The notes below the pieces were generated by a model that saw only the letters and a program-made list of their open reading frames with translations, did not search any database and was not told the DNA's origin. This document shows, piece after piece, positions 42,394-49,428 of a DNA stretch of 49,428 nt; the first letter of the stretch is position 1, and each line of letters opens with the position of its first letter. Made by a program: the position numbers and the translations under genes. The DNA comes from a virus: the IMG/VR virus record IMGVR_UViG_3300011116_000066, positions 1 through 49,428 of that record. The stretch is one strand, 5' to 3'.

Positions 42394-42813
42394 CTAGTTA
42401 GAAGAACGAATTAACGAAGTGGTGGGGCCGTTGGTCGGCATGGTGATTGTGAATGTTGTCGTAGAAATTTTGTCTGAGCCAAAATCCAACACAGCAACGG
42501 ACTTATTACCTTGAGTGACGTTGTAAATCAGAGCACATCTAGCTGTGATCGCGCCTGTCCATGAGATATTGGGGAAGCCAACATACGCCGTATAGCCAGA
42601 AGTATTGACTGTAATAGGAGTCAACTGTGCCCCACCAAGCGCGTAGGTACCTGTAGCTGGCACTTCATTGATTGAACTATACACAGTCGTATCTTCGTTT
42701 AGATTAGCGTTGGCTGTGTACAAGGCGATCTTAATCACATCAGTTGTTAGGTCATGAATACCTTGGTACAACTGCGCCTTAAAGCTGGTGGTCTGGGTCT
42801 GGATAATCGACAT
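42394..42813 (-). CDS. Conserved phage virion protein, 139 aa
   Basis: I recognise the pattern SFKAQLYQGIHDLTTDVIKIALYT with ANLNEDTTVYSS, and later ITARCALIYN and VAVLDFGSDK, from many phage structural regions where it is annotated as hypothetical. It is beta-rich and probably a minor virion or appendage component. It sits between the SU10-like adaptor and the repeat-rich fibre genes. Confidence 0.68.
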   Translation of the reverse strand: MSIIQTQTTSFKAQLYQGIHDLTTDVIKIALYTANANLNEDTTVYSSINEVPATGTYALGGAQLTPITVNTSGYTAYVGFPNISWTGAITARCALIYNVTQGNKSVAVLDFGSDKISTTTFTITMPTNGPTTSLIRSSN

Positions 42814-42814
42814 A

Positions 42815-43486
42815 TCAAGTTACCTTCTGACGGAACTGACCAGAACGGTAAGCGTCTTGACGCTCCATACCATCGCCCAAACGTTTTGCAAGTGCCAAAG
42901 CTTCCATGAACTTCTGGTTGTACAAAGTCATCATATCTGGCTCACCCTTCATGTAGGTGTAGGCTTCGACCAAAGAACCGTACAAAAGCACAGAGTCAAA
43001 GTTATCACCCAGCCATGTTTGGCCGTCTGCTGCAACCGTGATTGACTCAGGGTAGTAGTAATAGTGCAACTCTACGCTGTACGATGAATCTGGCGTAGGG
43101 CCAAGAATAAAAGACAGTTCATCTGAAATAGTGACGCCCGATACAGCGGGGCCAAACAGAGCGTAGTATTTTGGAATAGCCGTGTCTGTTGGCTGGGGGT
43201 ATGCTTGGCGAATAAAGTTGACGTCTTTGTTCAGCAAATACTCGTAGTTGCCGCTGGCGTCAATGACCGCCATCGAATACACCGCCAAGAAATCCAACGG
43301 GCACTGTAAATACTTGTTGTTTACCGTGGTCACACCCGTCACGTTCTTACGAATAGACGGGAACTGAACCGAGTTATAAATACGCTGCTCAGCCTGCGTA
43401 ACGAACACAGGGATATTAGCCACGAAATCTGCTTCCGTGTTCTCCGTGTACGCTTGGATCGCGTTGCTGAGTGCGGTGTAATTCAT
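42815..43486 (-). CDS. Head-to-tail adaptor-like protein (SU10 adaptor type)
   Basis: A 223-residue protein with a helical N-terminus (IQAYTENTEADFVANIPVFV, TQAEQRIYNSVQFP) and a beta-rich middle with SVELHYYYYPE, ending in helices. The pattern is that of adaptor proteins of podoviruses such as those described for SU10, which form a ring under the portal. It overlaps the start of the next gene as ATGA. The assignment is by pattern memory. Confidence 0.65.
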   Translation of the reverse strand: MNYTALSNAIQAYTENTEADFVANIPVFVTQAEQRIYNSVQFPSIRKNVTGVTTVNNKYLQCPLDFLAVYSMAVIDASGNYEYLLNKDVNFIRQAYPQPTDTAIPKYYALFGPAVSGVTISDELSFILGPTPDSSYSVELHYYYYPESITVAADGQTWLGDNFDSVLLYGSLVEAYTYMKGEPDMMTLYNQKFMEALALAKRLGDGMERQDAYRSGQFRQKVT

Positions 43487-43680
43487 GCCATTGGGCCTCT
43501 GGCAATCGTGCCTTTGGTTGCCGCGCCGTTACCACGGGTGACGATACCGGATGTCTTAGTGGTTTCGTTACCAGCGTTTTTGCTGATGTTGCCAATAGAC
43601 ATATTAACGGTGTCAGCTTTACTGCGGTTAGGGGGAATACCGGGGTTTGTAGCGGCGGGTTGATTGTTAATCTTGGCCAT
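43483..43680 (-). CDS. Small virion-cluster protein with GNGAATKG motif, 65 aa
   Basis: Starts at ATG 43680 after AGGGGAAA. The C-terminus carries TRGNGAATKGTIARGPMA, a motif shared by many small phage proteins in head-tail clusters. It is basic and probably disordered. It overlaps the adaptor gene by four bases. Function unknown. Confidence 0.65.
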   Translation of the reverse strand: MAKINNQPAATNPGIPPNRSKADTVNMSIGNISKNAGNETTKTSGIVTRGNGAATKGTIARGPMA

Positions 43681-43681
43681 G

Positions 43682-43858
43682 TTATTTCCCCTGATTCTTA
43701 ACTTTGGCCATACCGCGACCATACTGGAGCATCATCTCATTGGTCTTACCGCCCTTGGCAAGCTTTGTAGGCGTTTTGCCGGGGTGCATGTTTTTCTCGT
43801 GCTTACCGACAGCAGACTTAATCATCTTCTTGTCTTGGGCTAAATCTTTCTTGTCCAT
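43682..43858 (-). CDS. Small Lys-rich virion-cluster protein, 58 aa
   Basis: ATG 43858 has a clear TAGGAG site and ends one base before the next gene. The product has AQDKKMIKSAVGKHEKN and, near the C-terminus, a KGGKTNEMMLQYGRGMAKV segment, a pattern I recognise in small phage proteins of virion clusters. It is below the usual gene-finder length limit. Basic and likely DNA- or capsid-associated. Function unknown. Confidence 0.65.
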   Translation of the reverse strand: MDKKDLAQDKKMIKSAVGKHEKNMHPGKTPTKLAKGGKTNEMMLQYGRGMAKVKNQGK

Positions 43859-43867
43859 ATTAGACTC

Positions 43868-44257
43868 CTATGTAACGGTTACTGTAACTGTACCAACAAA
43901 CGTCGTTGCCACCAAGTAGTTTGGCGTGAGAGCAACATCAAAATTACTGGCCCCACCAACTGGGCTCCAGCCCCACTGCAAATCTCGCGAACCACCAGTC
44001 AAACTACCAATACTGTTTACGCCTGCCGTAACGTACGTTGTATCTTTGCGTGGGTTACGCACTGCCTGCGGATCATCCACTGGGTACATACCCAACTGCA
44101 ACTGCGGTTGATCTGGATCCCAACACGCATTACACACCATCAAATTGTAAAGCTTTGTCTTGATAACTTCTTTTTTCAAAGCCGTCAATTTAAACTGCTG
44201 GCCACAGCGATCGCACATGGCAATACTGTTCTTACCAGAAGCAAACCTATTGCCCAT
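43868..44257 (-). CDS. Zinc-ribbon virion protein, 129 aa
   Basis: Residues 12-48 form a zinc ribbon (C15, C18 in CDRCG, and C42, C45 in CNAC). The rest is beta-rich. Proteins with this architecture recur in phage head-tail clusters, where the role is unknown. It starts directly after the adaptor gene at 44259. Confidence 0.68.
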   Translation of the reverse strand: MGNRFASGKNSIAMCDRCGQQFKLTALKKEVIKTKLYNLMVCNACWDPDQPQLQLGMYPVDDPQAVRNPRKDTTYVTAGVNSIGSLTGGSRDLQWGWSPVGGASNFDVALTPNYLVATTFVGTVTVTVT

Positions 44258-44258
44258 A

Positions 44259-45188
44259 TTAAGTTCCGCTTCCTATAAACATCTGGCGTGGGACAAACCT
44301 AACACTTGCTTTTTCTCTGTCTTCGTCTGATGCCAACTGCCAAGCTTCATCGTACTGTTGCTTCAAGACCGGCAGGCGCTCAGCGCCGCCCTCAATCTTA
44401 AGAGCCAAGTAGTAGGCCAAGCCTGCCACCATACAGGGCAAGAACCTAAACGGCACGTCCATTGTGCGTACGCCACCACCAGCATCATCAATACGGCGCA
44501 TGCGCCAGTACACAAATTGATACGTTGTACTATTGTCTGGGGTCGGCCAGACAGTTACAGAGGGTAGGTTCTGTACGTAAACAGCGGCGGCTGTTGAGTG
44601 CGCTGTGGCGGTTGTGCCGTTCTGGCCACGGAAGCAGTTGTAAAGCACGTTACCCGTAATGTAACCATACTGAATAGTTTCGTTTTCAATCAACAAGAAC
44701 CCCGTAGCTGGGAGCCCCGCAGTAGAGGTCAATGTAATTGTTGTATCTGTGGAAGAGATTCCACCATTTAATGTAGTCCCGATGGACGAAGTCTGGCCAT
44801 CCAAACGCTGATACCACACCTGAATTGGACGGGCTTGTTGCAGTTTGTTGGGGATCGTGGCGTAAGTAGAAACACTGATACGCGTGATGGTCAGGTCAGC
44901 CTGCGTGGATGAGCTACCCGCGCCCGTGCGAATCACATGCTCAAGTAGATCCACTGTATCTACGGGCAGTGCGTAGGTGCTCAGACCCGGAGTCAGGTTA
45001 ATCGTACCCTGCTCAAACGTCCACATGTTGACACCACGGTTTGCCCAATCAGCAAACATCAAGTTCAATGAACGACGGGCTGTACGTAAATCGTAGCCCG
45101 TGCGCAACTCCGAACCGGCGCGTTCAAACGCTTCCTCAACCAACTCAGTGAGGTCAAGATTAAACGCTGCGGTTCCTGAAGTGGTCAT
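44259..45188 (-). CDS. P22 gp4-like head completion/adaptor protein
   Basis: A 309-residue protein. The N-terminal helices (EAFERAGSELRTGYDLRTARR, SLNLMFADWANRG) and the segment TIPNKLQQARPIQVWYQR resemble the gp4-type adaptors that bind below the portal of short-tailed phages. A beta-rich insertion (about 145-205: TDTTITLTST, GYITGNVLYN) looks like an Ig-like domain added to the fold. It overlaps the upstream 77-residue gene by four bases. Confidence 0.72.
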   Translation of the reverse strand: MTTSGTAAFNLDLTELVEEAFERAGSELRTGYDLRTARRSLNLMFADWANRGVNMWTFEQGTINLTPGLSTYALPVDTVDLLEHVIRTGAGSSSTQADLTITRISVSTYATIPNKLQQARPIQVWYQRLDGQTSSIGTTLNGGISSTDTTITLTSTAGLPATGFLLIENETIQYGYITGNVLYNCFRGQNGTTATAHSTAAAVYVQNLPSVTVWPTPDNSTTYQFVYWRMRRIDDAGGGVRTMDVPFRFLPCMVAGLAYYLALKIEGGAERLPVLKQQYDEAWQLASDEDREKASVRFVPRQMFIGSGT

Positions 45189-45418
45189 CTAAAGCCTGCC
45201 GTTTTCTTTGCAATCGTTTTGGGTTGAGCTACGAATTGTTTTCCGGCTTTTTTGCCAGCACGTTTCGCACGCGTTGTCGCAGCGTACTCAGCAGGGCTGA
45301 GACTTTTAATCGCAGCGCTTGGAAGGTATCTTTCACCCGTGTCAGAAGAGCGTTTGCCACTTTTGGTTCTCCATTTTTGGTCGCCCCAATCTTTCAATGA
45401 TTTCTGGGGCGCTTTCAA
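45185..45418 (-). CDS. Small basic protein, DUF5872-like
   Basis: A 77-residue basic protein with LKDWGDQKWRTKSGKR, GERYLPSAAIKSLSPAEYAAT and a Lys-rich end. I recognise this pattern as DUF5872, a family of small phage and viral proteins of unknown role, often in virion gene clusters. It overlaps both neighbours by four bases (ATGA), so the cluster is co-translated. Confidence 0.75.
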   Translation of the reverse strand: MKAPQKSLKDWGDQKWRTKSGKRSSDTGERYLPSAAIKSLSPAEYAATTRAKRAGKKAGKQFVAQPKTIAKKTAGFR

Positions 45419-45690
45419 TCTCGGTAACCCCCGCCTGCCGCCTTGTACTTCTTGGCAACAAGCTGTGCTTTACGAGCCGACCACTGACCTGCGCCAGTGC
45501 CGTGCGTGGCTGCGGCTTTTACTTGAGACACAATCCGCTTGCGCAGACCGGGCTTAGTGTAATTGCCAGCCGCATTTACTTTACCGCCTTCAGCATATTG
45601 CGTAAAGTCGGTGTCGTCCCGCCGGGCCTTCTTCTTACCCTTGGGCATTTTAGAAGGAGAGATGTCTCCCATACCACGGCTGGCCATCAT
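45415..45690 (-). CDS. Small basic virion-cluster protein, 91 aa
   Basis: Carries DDTDFTQYAEGGKVNAAGNYTKPG, then RIVSQVKAAATHGTG and QWSARKAQLVAKKYKAAGGGY. I know this pattern from many aquatic phages, where it lies beside the DUF5872-like gene. Very basic and likely disordered at the N-terminus; perhaps capsid- or DNA-associated. Starts at ATG 45690 with no strong ribosome binding site. Confidence 0.68.
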   Translation of the reverse strand: MMASRGMGDISPSKMPKGKKKARRDDTDFTQYAEGGKVNAAGNYTKPGLRKRIVSQVKAAATHGTGAGQWSARKAQLVAKKYKAAGGGYRD

Positions 45691-45694
45691 GGTC

Positions 45695-46141
45695 TTAGCA
45701 GGTCTTGCCGCCCATTTTCATGGCGATCATCGTGCCTTTGGTCTTGCCTTTTGTAGCAACACCGTCAGCGCGAGAAGAAGCTGAACCACCATTGGACATT
45801 TTCTTCATACCGCCTTTTTTCATACCCATTTCTGGTTTGTCACCAGCCATTTTGCTAGCGCCTTTTTTCTTAGCCATCATTGCCATGAAGCCGGGATTCA
45901 TTTTGGAAGCCATAGTATTACCACCTTCTTTAAAAAAAGCCATTTTACCGTGTTCGGTTTTGGGCTTATTCACCTTCTGAACATCTGGACGGGTTGCCCC
46001 GCCAGAACCAAACTTCTTACCCTTATCCGCGTCAGTAAAATCCTTGCCCACAGATTGCGGGACTCCTACTTTCTTAGCAAACGATGGCGAATTTGCAATC
46101 GCTGCCATGAAATTGTGTTGCTTCTTACTCGTCGACGGCAT
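45695..46141 (-). CDS. Two-part small virion-cluster protein, 148 aa
   Basis: The N-terminal part (TSKKQHNFMAAIANSPSFAKK, then VGKDFTDADKG) resembles a free-standing small protein of phages and NCLDV-like sequences. The second part begins at an internal ATG encoding MASKMNPGFMAMMAKKKG, preceded by AAGGTGG (near 45924), and ends in ADGVATKGKTKGTMIAM. It may be a fusion, or the second part may also be made separately. Met/Lys/Gly-rich. ATG 46141 shares one base with the upstream stop. Confidence 0.62.
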   Translation of the reverse strand: MPSTSKKQHNFMAAIANSPSFAKKVGVPQSVGKDFTDADKGKKFGSGGATRPDVQKVNKPKTEHGKMAFFKEGGNTMASKMNPGFMAMMAKKKGASKMAGDKPEMGMKKGGMKKMSNGGSASSRADGVATKGKTKGTMIAMKMGGKTC

Positions 46142-46389
46142 CACTTGCCCCCTGCGTACCAGTTAATAAGCTGAACCAAACCTGCGCCTACAACACTACT
46201 AGCACCACCAACAAGCATTAAAATCTTCCAGCCGCCTTTAGCTTCAGACAATGTTTTGTCAATAGCGGTCAGCGTTGCTTGCATGGCCTTCATGTTTTCC
46301 AACATCTTGTCCATGTCATCTTGCAAATGCTTAATGTCGGACGCATGCGTGGCCAACTCTCTAGCTGTCTGAATAGCATCGTCAGTCAT
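46141..46389 (-). CDS. Coiled-coil membrane protein, XhlA-like
   Basis: An 82-residue protein with a coiled coil (about 15-50) followed by one membrane segment (about 54-77, ILMLVGGASSVVGAGLVQLI). This is the architecture of XhlA-like holin partners, but it is encoded in the head-tail cluster rather than beside the endolysin. It starts at ATG 46389 in an ATGA overlap. It could be a virion membrane-penetration component or a lysis helper. Confidence 0.6.
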   Translation of the reverse strand: MTDDAIQTARELATHASDIKHLQDDMDKMLENMKAMQATLTAIDKTLSEAKGGWKILMLVGGASSVVGAGLVQLINWYAGGK

Positions 46390-46709
46390 ACCATCCGCCC
46401 TTTTGTCTTGCCTTTTGTAGCGCAACCATCAGCCGCAGTTACATAGCCGCCATCCTTACAGTTCCATGCCCTCAAAGACTTATTGATCCGTGAATCGGGG
46501 TCGTTGGCTGTCTTGGCAGAGGTTAGCTTTTTCTTCATGCCTTCCATACGGGCGCAGAAAGAGTCGCGGCGTTTGCCGCCCTCGGGTTGAGGACGCTTCA
46601 GTCCCGGTTTCCCGGGGTTTGCCGCGTTGTAAGAAGCCCGTCCCTTGGCGTTCAAGCCGCCCTTCTCGGACTTCCCCTCTTTGCGTTGCCATGCTGGAGA
46701 CTTAGCCAT
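46386..46709 (-). CDS. DUF6321-like small protein, 107 aa
   Basis: Carries SPAWQRKEGKSEKGGLNAKGR, KRRDSFCARMEGMKKK and TANDPDSRINKSLRAWNC, a pattern I know as DUF6321 in phages and giant viruses. The C-terminal end is an extra segment, ADGCATKGKTKGRMV, closely matching the end of the 45695-46141 protein. ATG 46709 lies inside the end of the upstream gene. Function unknown; basic and probably nucleic-acid or capsid binding. Confidence 0.78.
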   Translation of the reverse strand: MAKSPAWQRKEGKSEKGGLNAKGRASYNAANPGKPGLKRPQPEGGKRRDSFCARMEGMKKKLTSAKTANDPDSRINKSLRAWNCKDGGYVTAADGCATKGKTKGRMV

Positions 46710-46983
46710 AGAACACCACCGCCGTTGTGGATGCCGCACAAACTGCTGAAATGTTTGTGTTACACCTTATCCCTTCTCCGGGAATTACAACGTTGATCGA
46801 GCCTGCCGCTGCGGGCGCAGTGAAAGAAAACTTGGCTGTGCCGCCCGTACCATCGTTTAAAACCACAGTGCCGCCAGATGCATAACTAATGGTCAAACCT
46901 TTAATGCGAGCAGGGCCAGCAAAAATGGTGGTAGTTGTTCCAGCAGCCGCCGATGCGGAGAGTACGTCATATTGCATAGTCAT
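46702..46983 (-). CDS. Small beta-rich virion protein, 93 aa
   Basis: ATG 46983 has AAAGGAG at good spacing. The product is Ala/Gly/Thr-rich and beta-like (IKGLTISYASGG, INVVIPGEG), similar in character to capsid decoration or tail-tip proteins. It is the first gene after the 46998-47020 terminator. No family recognised. Confidence 0.6.
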   Translation of the reverse strand: MTMQYDVLSASAAAGTTTTIFAGPARIKGLTISYASGGTVVLNDGTGGTAKFSFTAPAAAGSINVVIPGEGIRCNTNISAVCAASTTAVVFYG

Positions 46984-46997
46984 AATCAATCTCCTTT

Positions 46998-47020
46998 AAA
47001 AACGGGGCCGAGGCCCCTTG
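46998..47020 (-). terminator. Intrinsic terminator after the decoration-like gene
   Basis: On the - strand GGGGCC and GGCCCC form a tight GC hairpin (47017-47004) followed directly by G and five T (47002-46998). This is a textbook Rho-independent terminator, seven bases downstream of the 47027-47449 gene. It should reduce transcription into the small virion genes downstream. Confidence 0.85.
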
Positions 47021-47026
47021 AGTTGA

Positions 47027-47449
47027 TTAAGCAGTGCGTGTAAACACGTACGCTGTTGCGCTAGAGAACATGATGCGGAAACAAGCCAAGCCTGTTACGC
47101 CAGCGGCAATTGTTAAATCACCGAATGAACCGGGAGTGTCTGCAGCAGCAGTGGACAAAATACCGTTTGTAGCAACCGCAATGGTTACTGTGCTTGCGCC
47201 AGCGGTGTTGTCAATAAACAAGTCCAACACAGTGCCTTGAGTAGCACTCAAAGCGGCTCCCAACAGAGTGCCGGTTGGCAAAGTGATGGTTGTAGGGGCT
47301 GCTGAAGTAGAAGTAATGTAGCCTGTTGCAACTTGCGCCGCAGTAGCTGTGGCCGTTGCGTTAATTGCGTTGGTAGCGGCGGTTACTTGGTGGCCTTCAA
47401 GAAAGCCGTTTTGAGATACGACTGGGCCGTTAAACGTGGTGCGTGCCAT
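47027..47449 (-). CDS. Capsid decoration-like protein
   Basis: A 140-residue Ala/Thr-rich, beta-like protein starting at ATG 47449 after TAAGGAA. The pattern (GPVVSQNGF, TTITLPTGTLLGA, ATAYVFTRT) recurs next to major capsid genes in aquatic phages, which suggests a decoration or head protein made in many copies. Terminators flank it on both sides, so it is transcribed as a separate short unit or by read-through from the capsid gene. Confidence 0.65.
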   Translation of the reverse strand: MARTTFNGPVVSQNGFLEGHQVTAATNAINATATATAAQVATGYITSTSAAPTTITLPTGTLLGAALSATQGTVLDLFIDNTAGASTVTIAVATNGILSTAAADTPGSFGDLTIAAGVTGLACFRIMFSSATAYVFTRTA

Positions 47450-47473
47450 GATTTTTCCTTACATGCAAGTGAG

Positions 47474-47516
47474 GGTGTTCTGTCTGCATGTCGTCAGCCG
47501 GGACTGTCAGAACACC
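47474..47516. repeat. 9-bp perfect inverted repeat in the decoration gene leader
   Basis: GGTGTTCTG (47474-47482) and CAGAACACC (47508-47516) are perfect complements around a 25-base loop. They lie 25 bases upstream of the decoration gene and 37 bases downstream of the capsid terminator. It could be an RNA hairpin in the leader, for stability or translational control, or an operator. Confidence 0.5.
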
Positions 47517-47552
47517 GGAAAAGCCCGGATTGAGAACAATATACACCAAAAG

Positions 47553-47576
47553 AAAAAGGGGCACAAGGCCCCTTTT
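47553..47576 (-). terminator. Bidirectional-looking terminator after the major capsid gene
   Basis: AAAAGGGGC (47554-47562) and GCCCCTTTT (47568-47576) pair around a five-base loop. On the - strand the stem is followed by TTTTTCTTTT, giving a strong intrinsic terminator 20 bases after the capsid stop. The symmetric A/T flanks would also work on the + strand. Confidence 0.85.
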
Positions 47577-47595
47577 AGATATTTCCAAAGAAATA

Positions 47596-48510
47596 TTAGG
47601 TTGAACCGGGTGAACCGAAGACACCTAACGGGTCAGAGAAGCCAAAGCTGTAACGCTCACGGGCTTTGTAACGAACGTTTCCGGTATCGAAATCCCCGTC
47701 CATTCCAGTAGTCAAGGCCATACGCTCAAAGTGCTTCAGGCCGTTAGGAACGTCTGTGCACAAGAACCAAGCATTGGTGTCTGTCAGGTAGTGGTTAATT
47801 GTGTAACCTTCGGGGATTGAACCGTTGTTCTTCAACGCGTTGATGTCGTTGTCAGCGGTACCAACACGGAGGTTAGTCTCGAGCAAACGAGTAGCAACGA
47901 ACTGAAGTGCTGGAGGCACAACCAATTTTCTAGGCTTAGCAGCAATCAGCAAGCCGCGCTCATCAGTCCAAGCAGCGATCTGAATCACAGCGTTTTCCAA
48001 CGATGTTTCATTCAAGTCAGAGTTGGTTGAAGGACGGTTACTGTTGGTACCACCAGAGATCAGGGGGTGCGCTGTAGAGAACAGAGCAACACCGTCACCA
48101 CCAGCATAAACACCGCCTGTGAAGCCGTTGTTTAAGACAGATGCAGCTTTAACCTGCTTGGTGTAAGCCATAGCACGAGCCAGACCCTTGGTGTAGCGAG
48201 CAGACAAGCTGTCGTACAAGTTATCTTCAACCGCTTCTTCAGTGATTGAGAAACCCAAGGCAATGGTTTCGTGGTTGTAGCGAGCCGTGAACGCTTCCTG
48301 CGCATTGTCATAAGCAATGGCTGAACCCTCGTTCTTGACTGGAGCAGCAGAGAAGCCAGACAGTTTTGTCTCTTCTTCGAAGCTACGCTCAGATTTCTCT
48401 GTTTCGTAGATCTCTTTGTGCTCTTCGCCGTAGGTAGCGTACTGCAAGCCGAACAAAGCGTTCAGGCCGGGGAGCAGTTCTTTAAGTAGTTGTGCGCGTG
48501 AAATAGCCAT
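47596..48510 (-). CDS. Major capsid protein, HK97-fold
   Basis: A 304-residue protein with the order and motifs of Mu gpT-like and related HK97-fold major capsid proteins in aquatic phages: an N-terminal helix (RAQLLKELLPGLNALFGLQY), a YHNE-like E-loop region around YNHETIALGFSITEEAVEDN, and a C-terminal KARERYSFGFSDPLGVFGS segment. The size suits a capsid of a 40-70 kb phage. AAGGAGCA precedes ATG 48510. A strong terminator lies just downstream. No scaffolding protease is visible, so it may be supplied outside the window. Confidence 0.85.
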   Translation of the reverse strand: MAISRAQLLKELLPGLNALFGLQYATYGEEHKEIYETEKSERSFEEETKLSGFSAAPVKNEGSAIAYDNAQEAFTARYNHETIALGFSITEEAVEDNLYDSLSARYTKGLARAMAYTKQVKAASVLNNGFTGGVYAGGDGVALFSTAHPLISGGTNSNRPSTNSDLNETSLENAVIQIAAWTDERGLLIAAKPRKLVVPPALQFVATRLLETNLRVGTADNDINALKNNGSIPEGYTINHYLTDTNAWFLCTDVPNGLKHFERMALTTGMDGDFDTGNVRYKARERYSFGFSDPLGVFGSPGST

Positions 48511-48522
48511 GGTTTATGCTCC

Positions 48523-49128
48523 TTATACGCCAGTTGAGTTGTTGTACTGATGCATAGTCGCATTGATCTTGACAATAACTTCAGGGAAGTTATCAGCAGC
48601 AGTGGCGGTGTCCCGCACTACGTCAATGATACGAATAGGCAAAGTATTGGTTGTGGCGGTGCTGTCCAGAATAGCTACGGCAGAGTTACCTGACGTGGTG
48701 CTACCTGCGTTCTGTACCAACGTGGCGTTATTTCCGATGGCGGAAATGCCAACACCAGAAATAACAGTTGTGCCAGACACAACAGCAACTTGGAACAACG
48801 TATCAGGATCATCAGCGACCACAGCAAAAATCTGCGTGCCAGACTTAATTGCCTGACTTGCTGGATAAAACTGTTGTTGCTGGACTTGACCAGTTGAACT
48901 GTTAGTAAAACTTACGCCTAAGAAAATACCGACAGGCGTGGCAGTTGTTGTGCCAGTGTCCTTTTCGATAGTGCCATCAGACACGCGTTTTACCAAGTCA
49001 CCGTAGAAAATGTTAGTAGCGTAGCCACTAGCAATTTGCATCAAACGGGTTGAACCCGCGAATACCTGTCCACCTATTAGGTTTACAGGCTTTAGACCGT
49101 AAGGGGCCGAGACTGTAGGATAAGCCAT
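48523..49128 (-). CDS. Capsid-associated protein, 201 aa
   Basis: A beta-rich protein beginning MAYPTVSAPYGLKPVNLIGG, with FAGSTRLMQIASGYA and a GIFLGVSF strand, a pattern I recognise beside major capsid genes of cyanophage-like and pelagic phages. It is probably a decoration or head-stabilising protein. It is separated from the capsid gene by 12 bases, with a ribosome binding site upstream of ATG 49128 (AGGAGTC). Confidence 0.7.
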   Translation of the reverse strand: MAYPTVSAPYGLKPVNLIGGQVFAGSTRLMQIASGYATNIFYGDLVKRVSDGTIEKDTGTTTATPVGIFLGVSFTNSSTGQVQQQQFYPASQAIKSGTQIFAVVADDPDTLFQVAVVSGTTVISGVGISAIGNNATLVQNAGSTTSGNSAVAILDSTATTNTLPIRIIDVVRDTATAADNFPEVIVKINATMHQYNNSTGV

Positions 49129-49140
49129 AAAGACTCCTGT

Positions 49141-49428
49141 TTATTTAGAACCAGAACCAAACCCTGTTCCGCGACTTGTTGTTGACTTGCGGTCAGCAAA
49201 CAAGGGCATCCGAGGATCACTATTTCGCATGAAATGATTGTCAACTGAATCCATCTGGTTTTGAGCTTGCTTGTTGTAATACTCAGCGCGGGCTTCAATG
49301 CGTTCCTTGGGGGCTTTGCAAAGCATCAGTCCACCAATTTCCACATTGCCGTTTGCGTTGTTACCAAACAAGGCCAATTCTGGATGATCCACTGCTTTCA
49401 CCGGCTCATAACCATCGCGCATCTGTAA
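49141..49428 (-). CDS. Conserved head-cluster protein, 5' end outside window
   Basis: The reading frame is open to the end of the window (codons CAG and TTA precede the first visible ATG at 49422), so the N-terminus is missing. The visible part has MRDGYEPVKA, GGLMLCKAPKERIEARAEYYN and a Ser/Gly-rich end, matching a conserved family found directly upstream of major capsid genes in aquatic phages. In those relatives the protein is about 130-150 residues long. Function unknown; perhaps a scaffold or head-assembly factor. Confidence 0.65.
   Translation of the reverse strand, partial: LQMRDGYEPVKAVDHPELALFGNNANGNVEIGGLMLCKAPKERIEARAEYYNKQAQNQMDSVDNHFMRNSDPRMPLFADRKSTTSRGTGFGSGSK

Noticed and set aside
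47430-47624. 64-codon - strand frame across the capsid-decoration gap
   Set aside because: It runs through the capsid terminator and the inverted repeat and has no ribosome binding site.
1-49428. tRNA genes, insertion sequences, integrase and attachment sites
   Set aside because: I looked along the gaps and gene list and saw no convincing candidate; a dedicated tRNA search was not possible here.

Overview
The window is a densely packed piece of a tailed double-stranded DNA phage, with open reading frames running off both ends. It codes for a family A DNA polymerase, a primase-polymerase fused to a helicase, an HK97-type major capsid protein, a P22 gp10-like tail hub or stabilisation protein, an endolysin with nearby membrane proteins, and a roughly 3,060-residue virion polyvalent protein. 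No contractile sheath, baseplate or long tape-measure module is visible, so a podovirus-like particle is most likely. No integrase was found. Strong AGGAG ribosome binding sites, the tail assembly chaperone style and the lysis genes fit a Gram-negative host, possibly a freshwater betaproteobacterium; that host guess is inference. Terminase and portal are not in the window and probably lie beyond the right edge.

Layout. Positions 1-17660 are on the + strand and hold the early and replication half. It opens with a VWA protein (truncated), a MoxR-type AAA+ ATPase and a helical protein. A run of small accessory genes follows, many with 1-4 base stop/start overlaps (3564-5807), interrupted by a 170-base non-coding stretch that can fold into two strong hairpins. 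Next come a VRR-NUC nuclease, a probable homing endonuclease, DNA polymerase A, an HExxH protein, a Cas4/RecB-like nuclease, a small HNH protein, three tandem paralogues, an SNF2-type helicase, a probable ssDNA-binding protein, a small HTH protein and the 973-residue primase-helicase.

Positions 17581-49428 are on the - strand and hold the virion and lysis half. Read in transcription order (right to left) it gives: a truncated head gene, a capsid-associated protein, the major capsid protein, a terminator, a decoration-like protein, a second terminator, a cluster of small basic or glycine-rich virion proteins with adaptor proteins, tail appendage and fibre proteins, a tail assembly chaperone, the lysis cassette, the gp10-like protein, a homing endonuclease inserted between virion genes, a C1q-like protein, three internal-virion-like proteins, a terminator-like hairpin and finally the giant polyvalent protein.

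The two halves converge and physically overlap: the last + strand gene (17442-17660) runs antisense over the 3' end of the giant gene, next to a perfect 11-bp inverted repeat. The observations I rate highest are the MoxR/VWA triad, this convergent overlap, the ART and metallopeptidase-like modules in the giant protein, the three tandem paralogues, and the terminator-flanked decoration gene.
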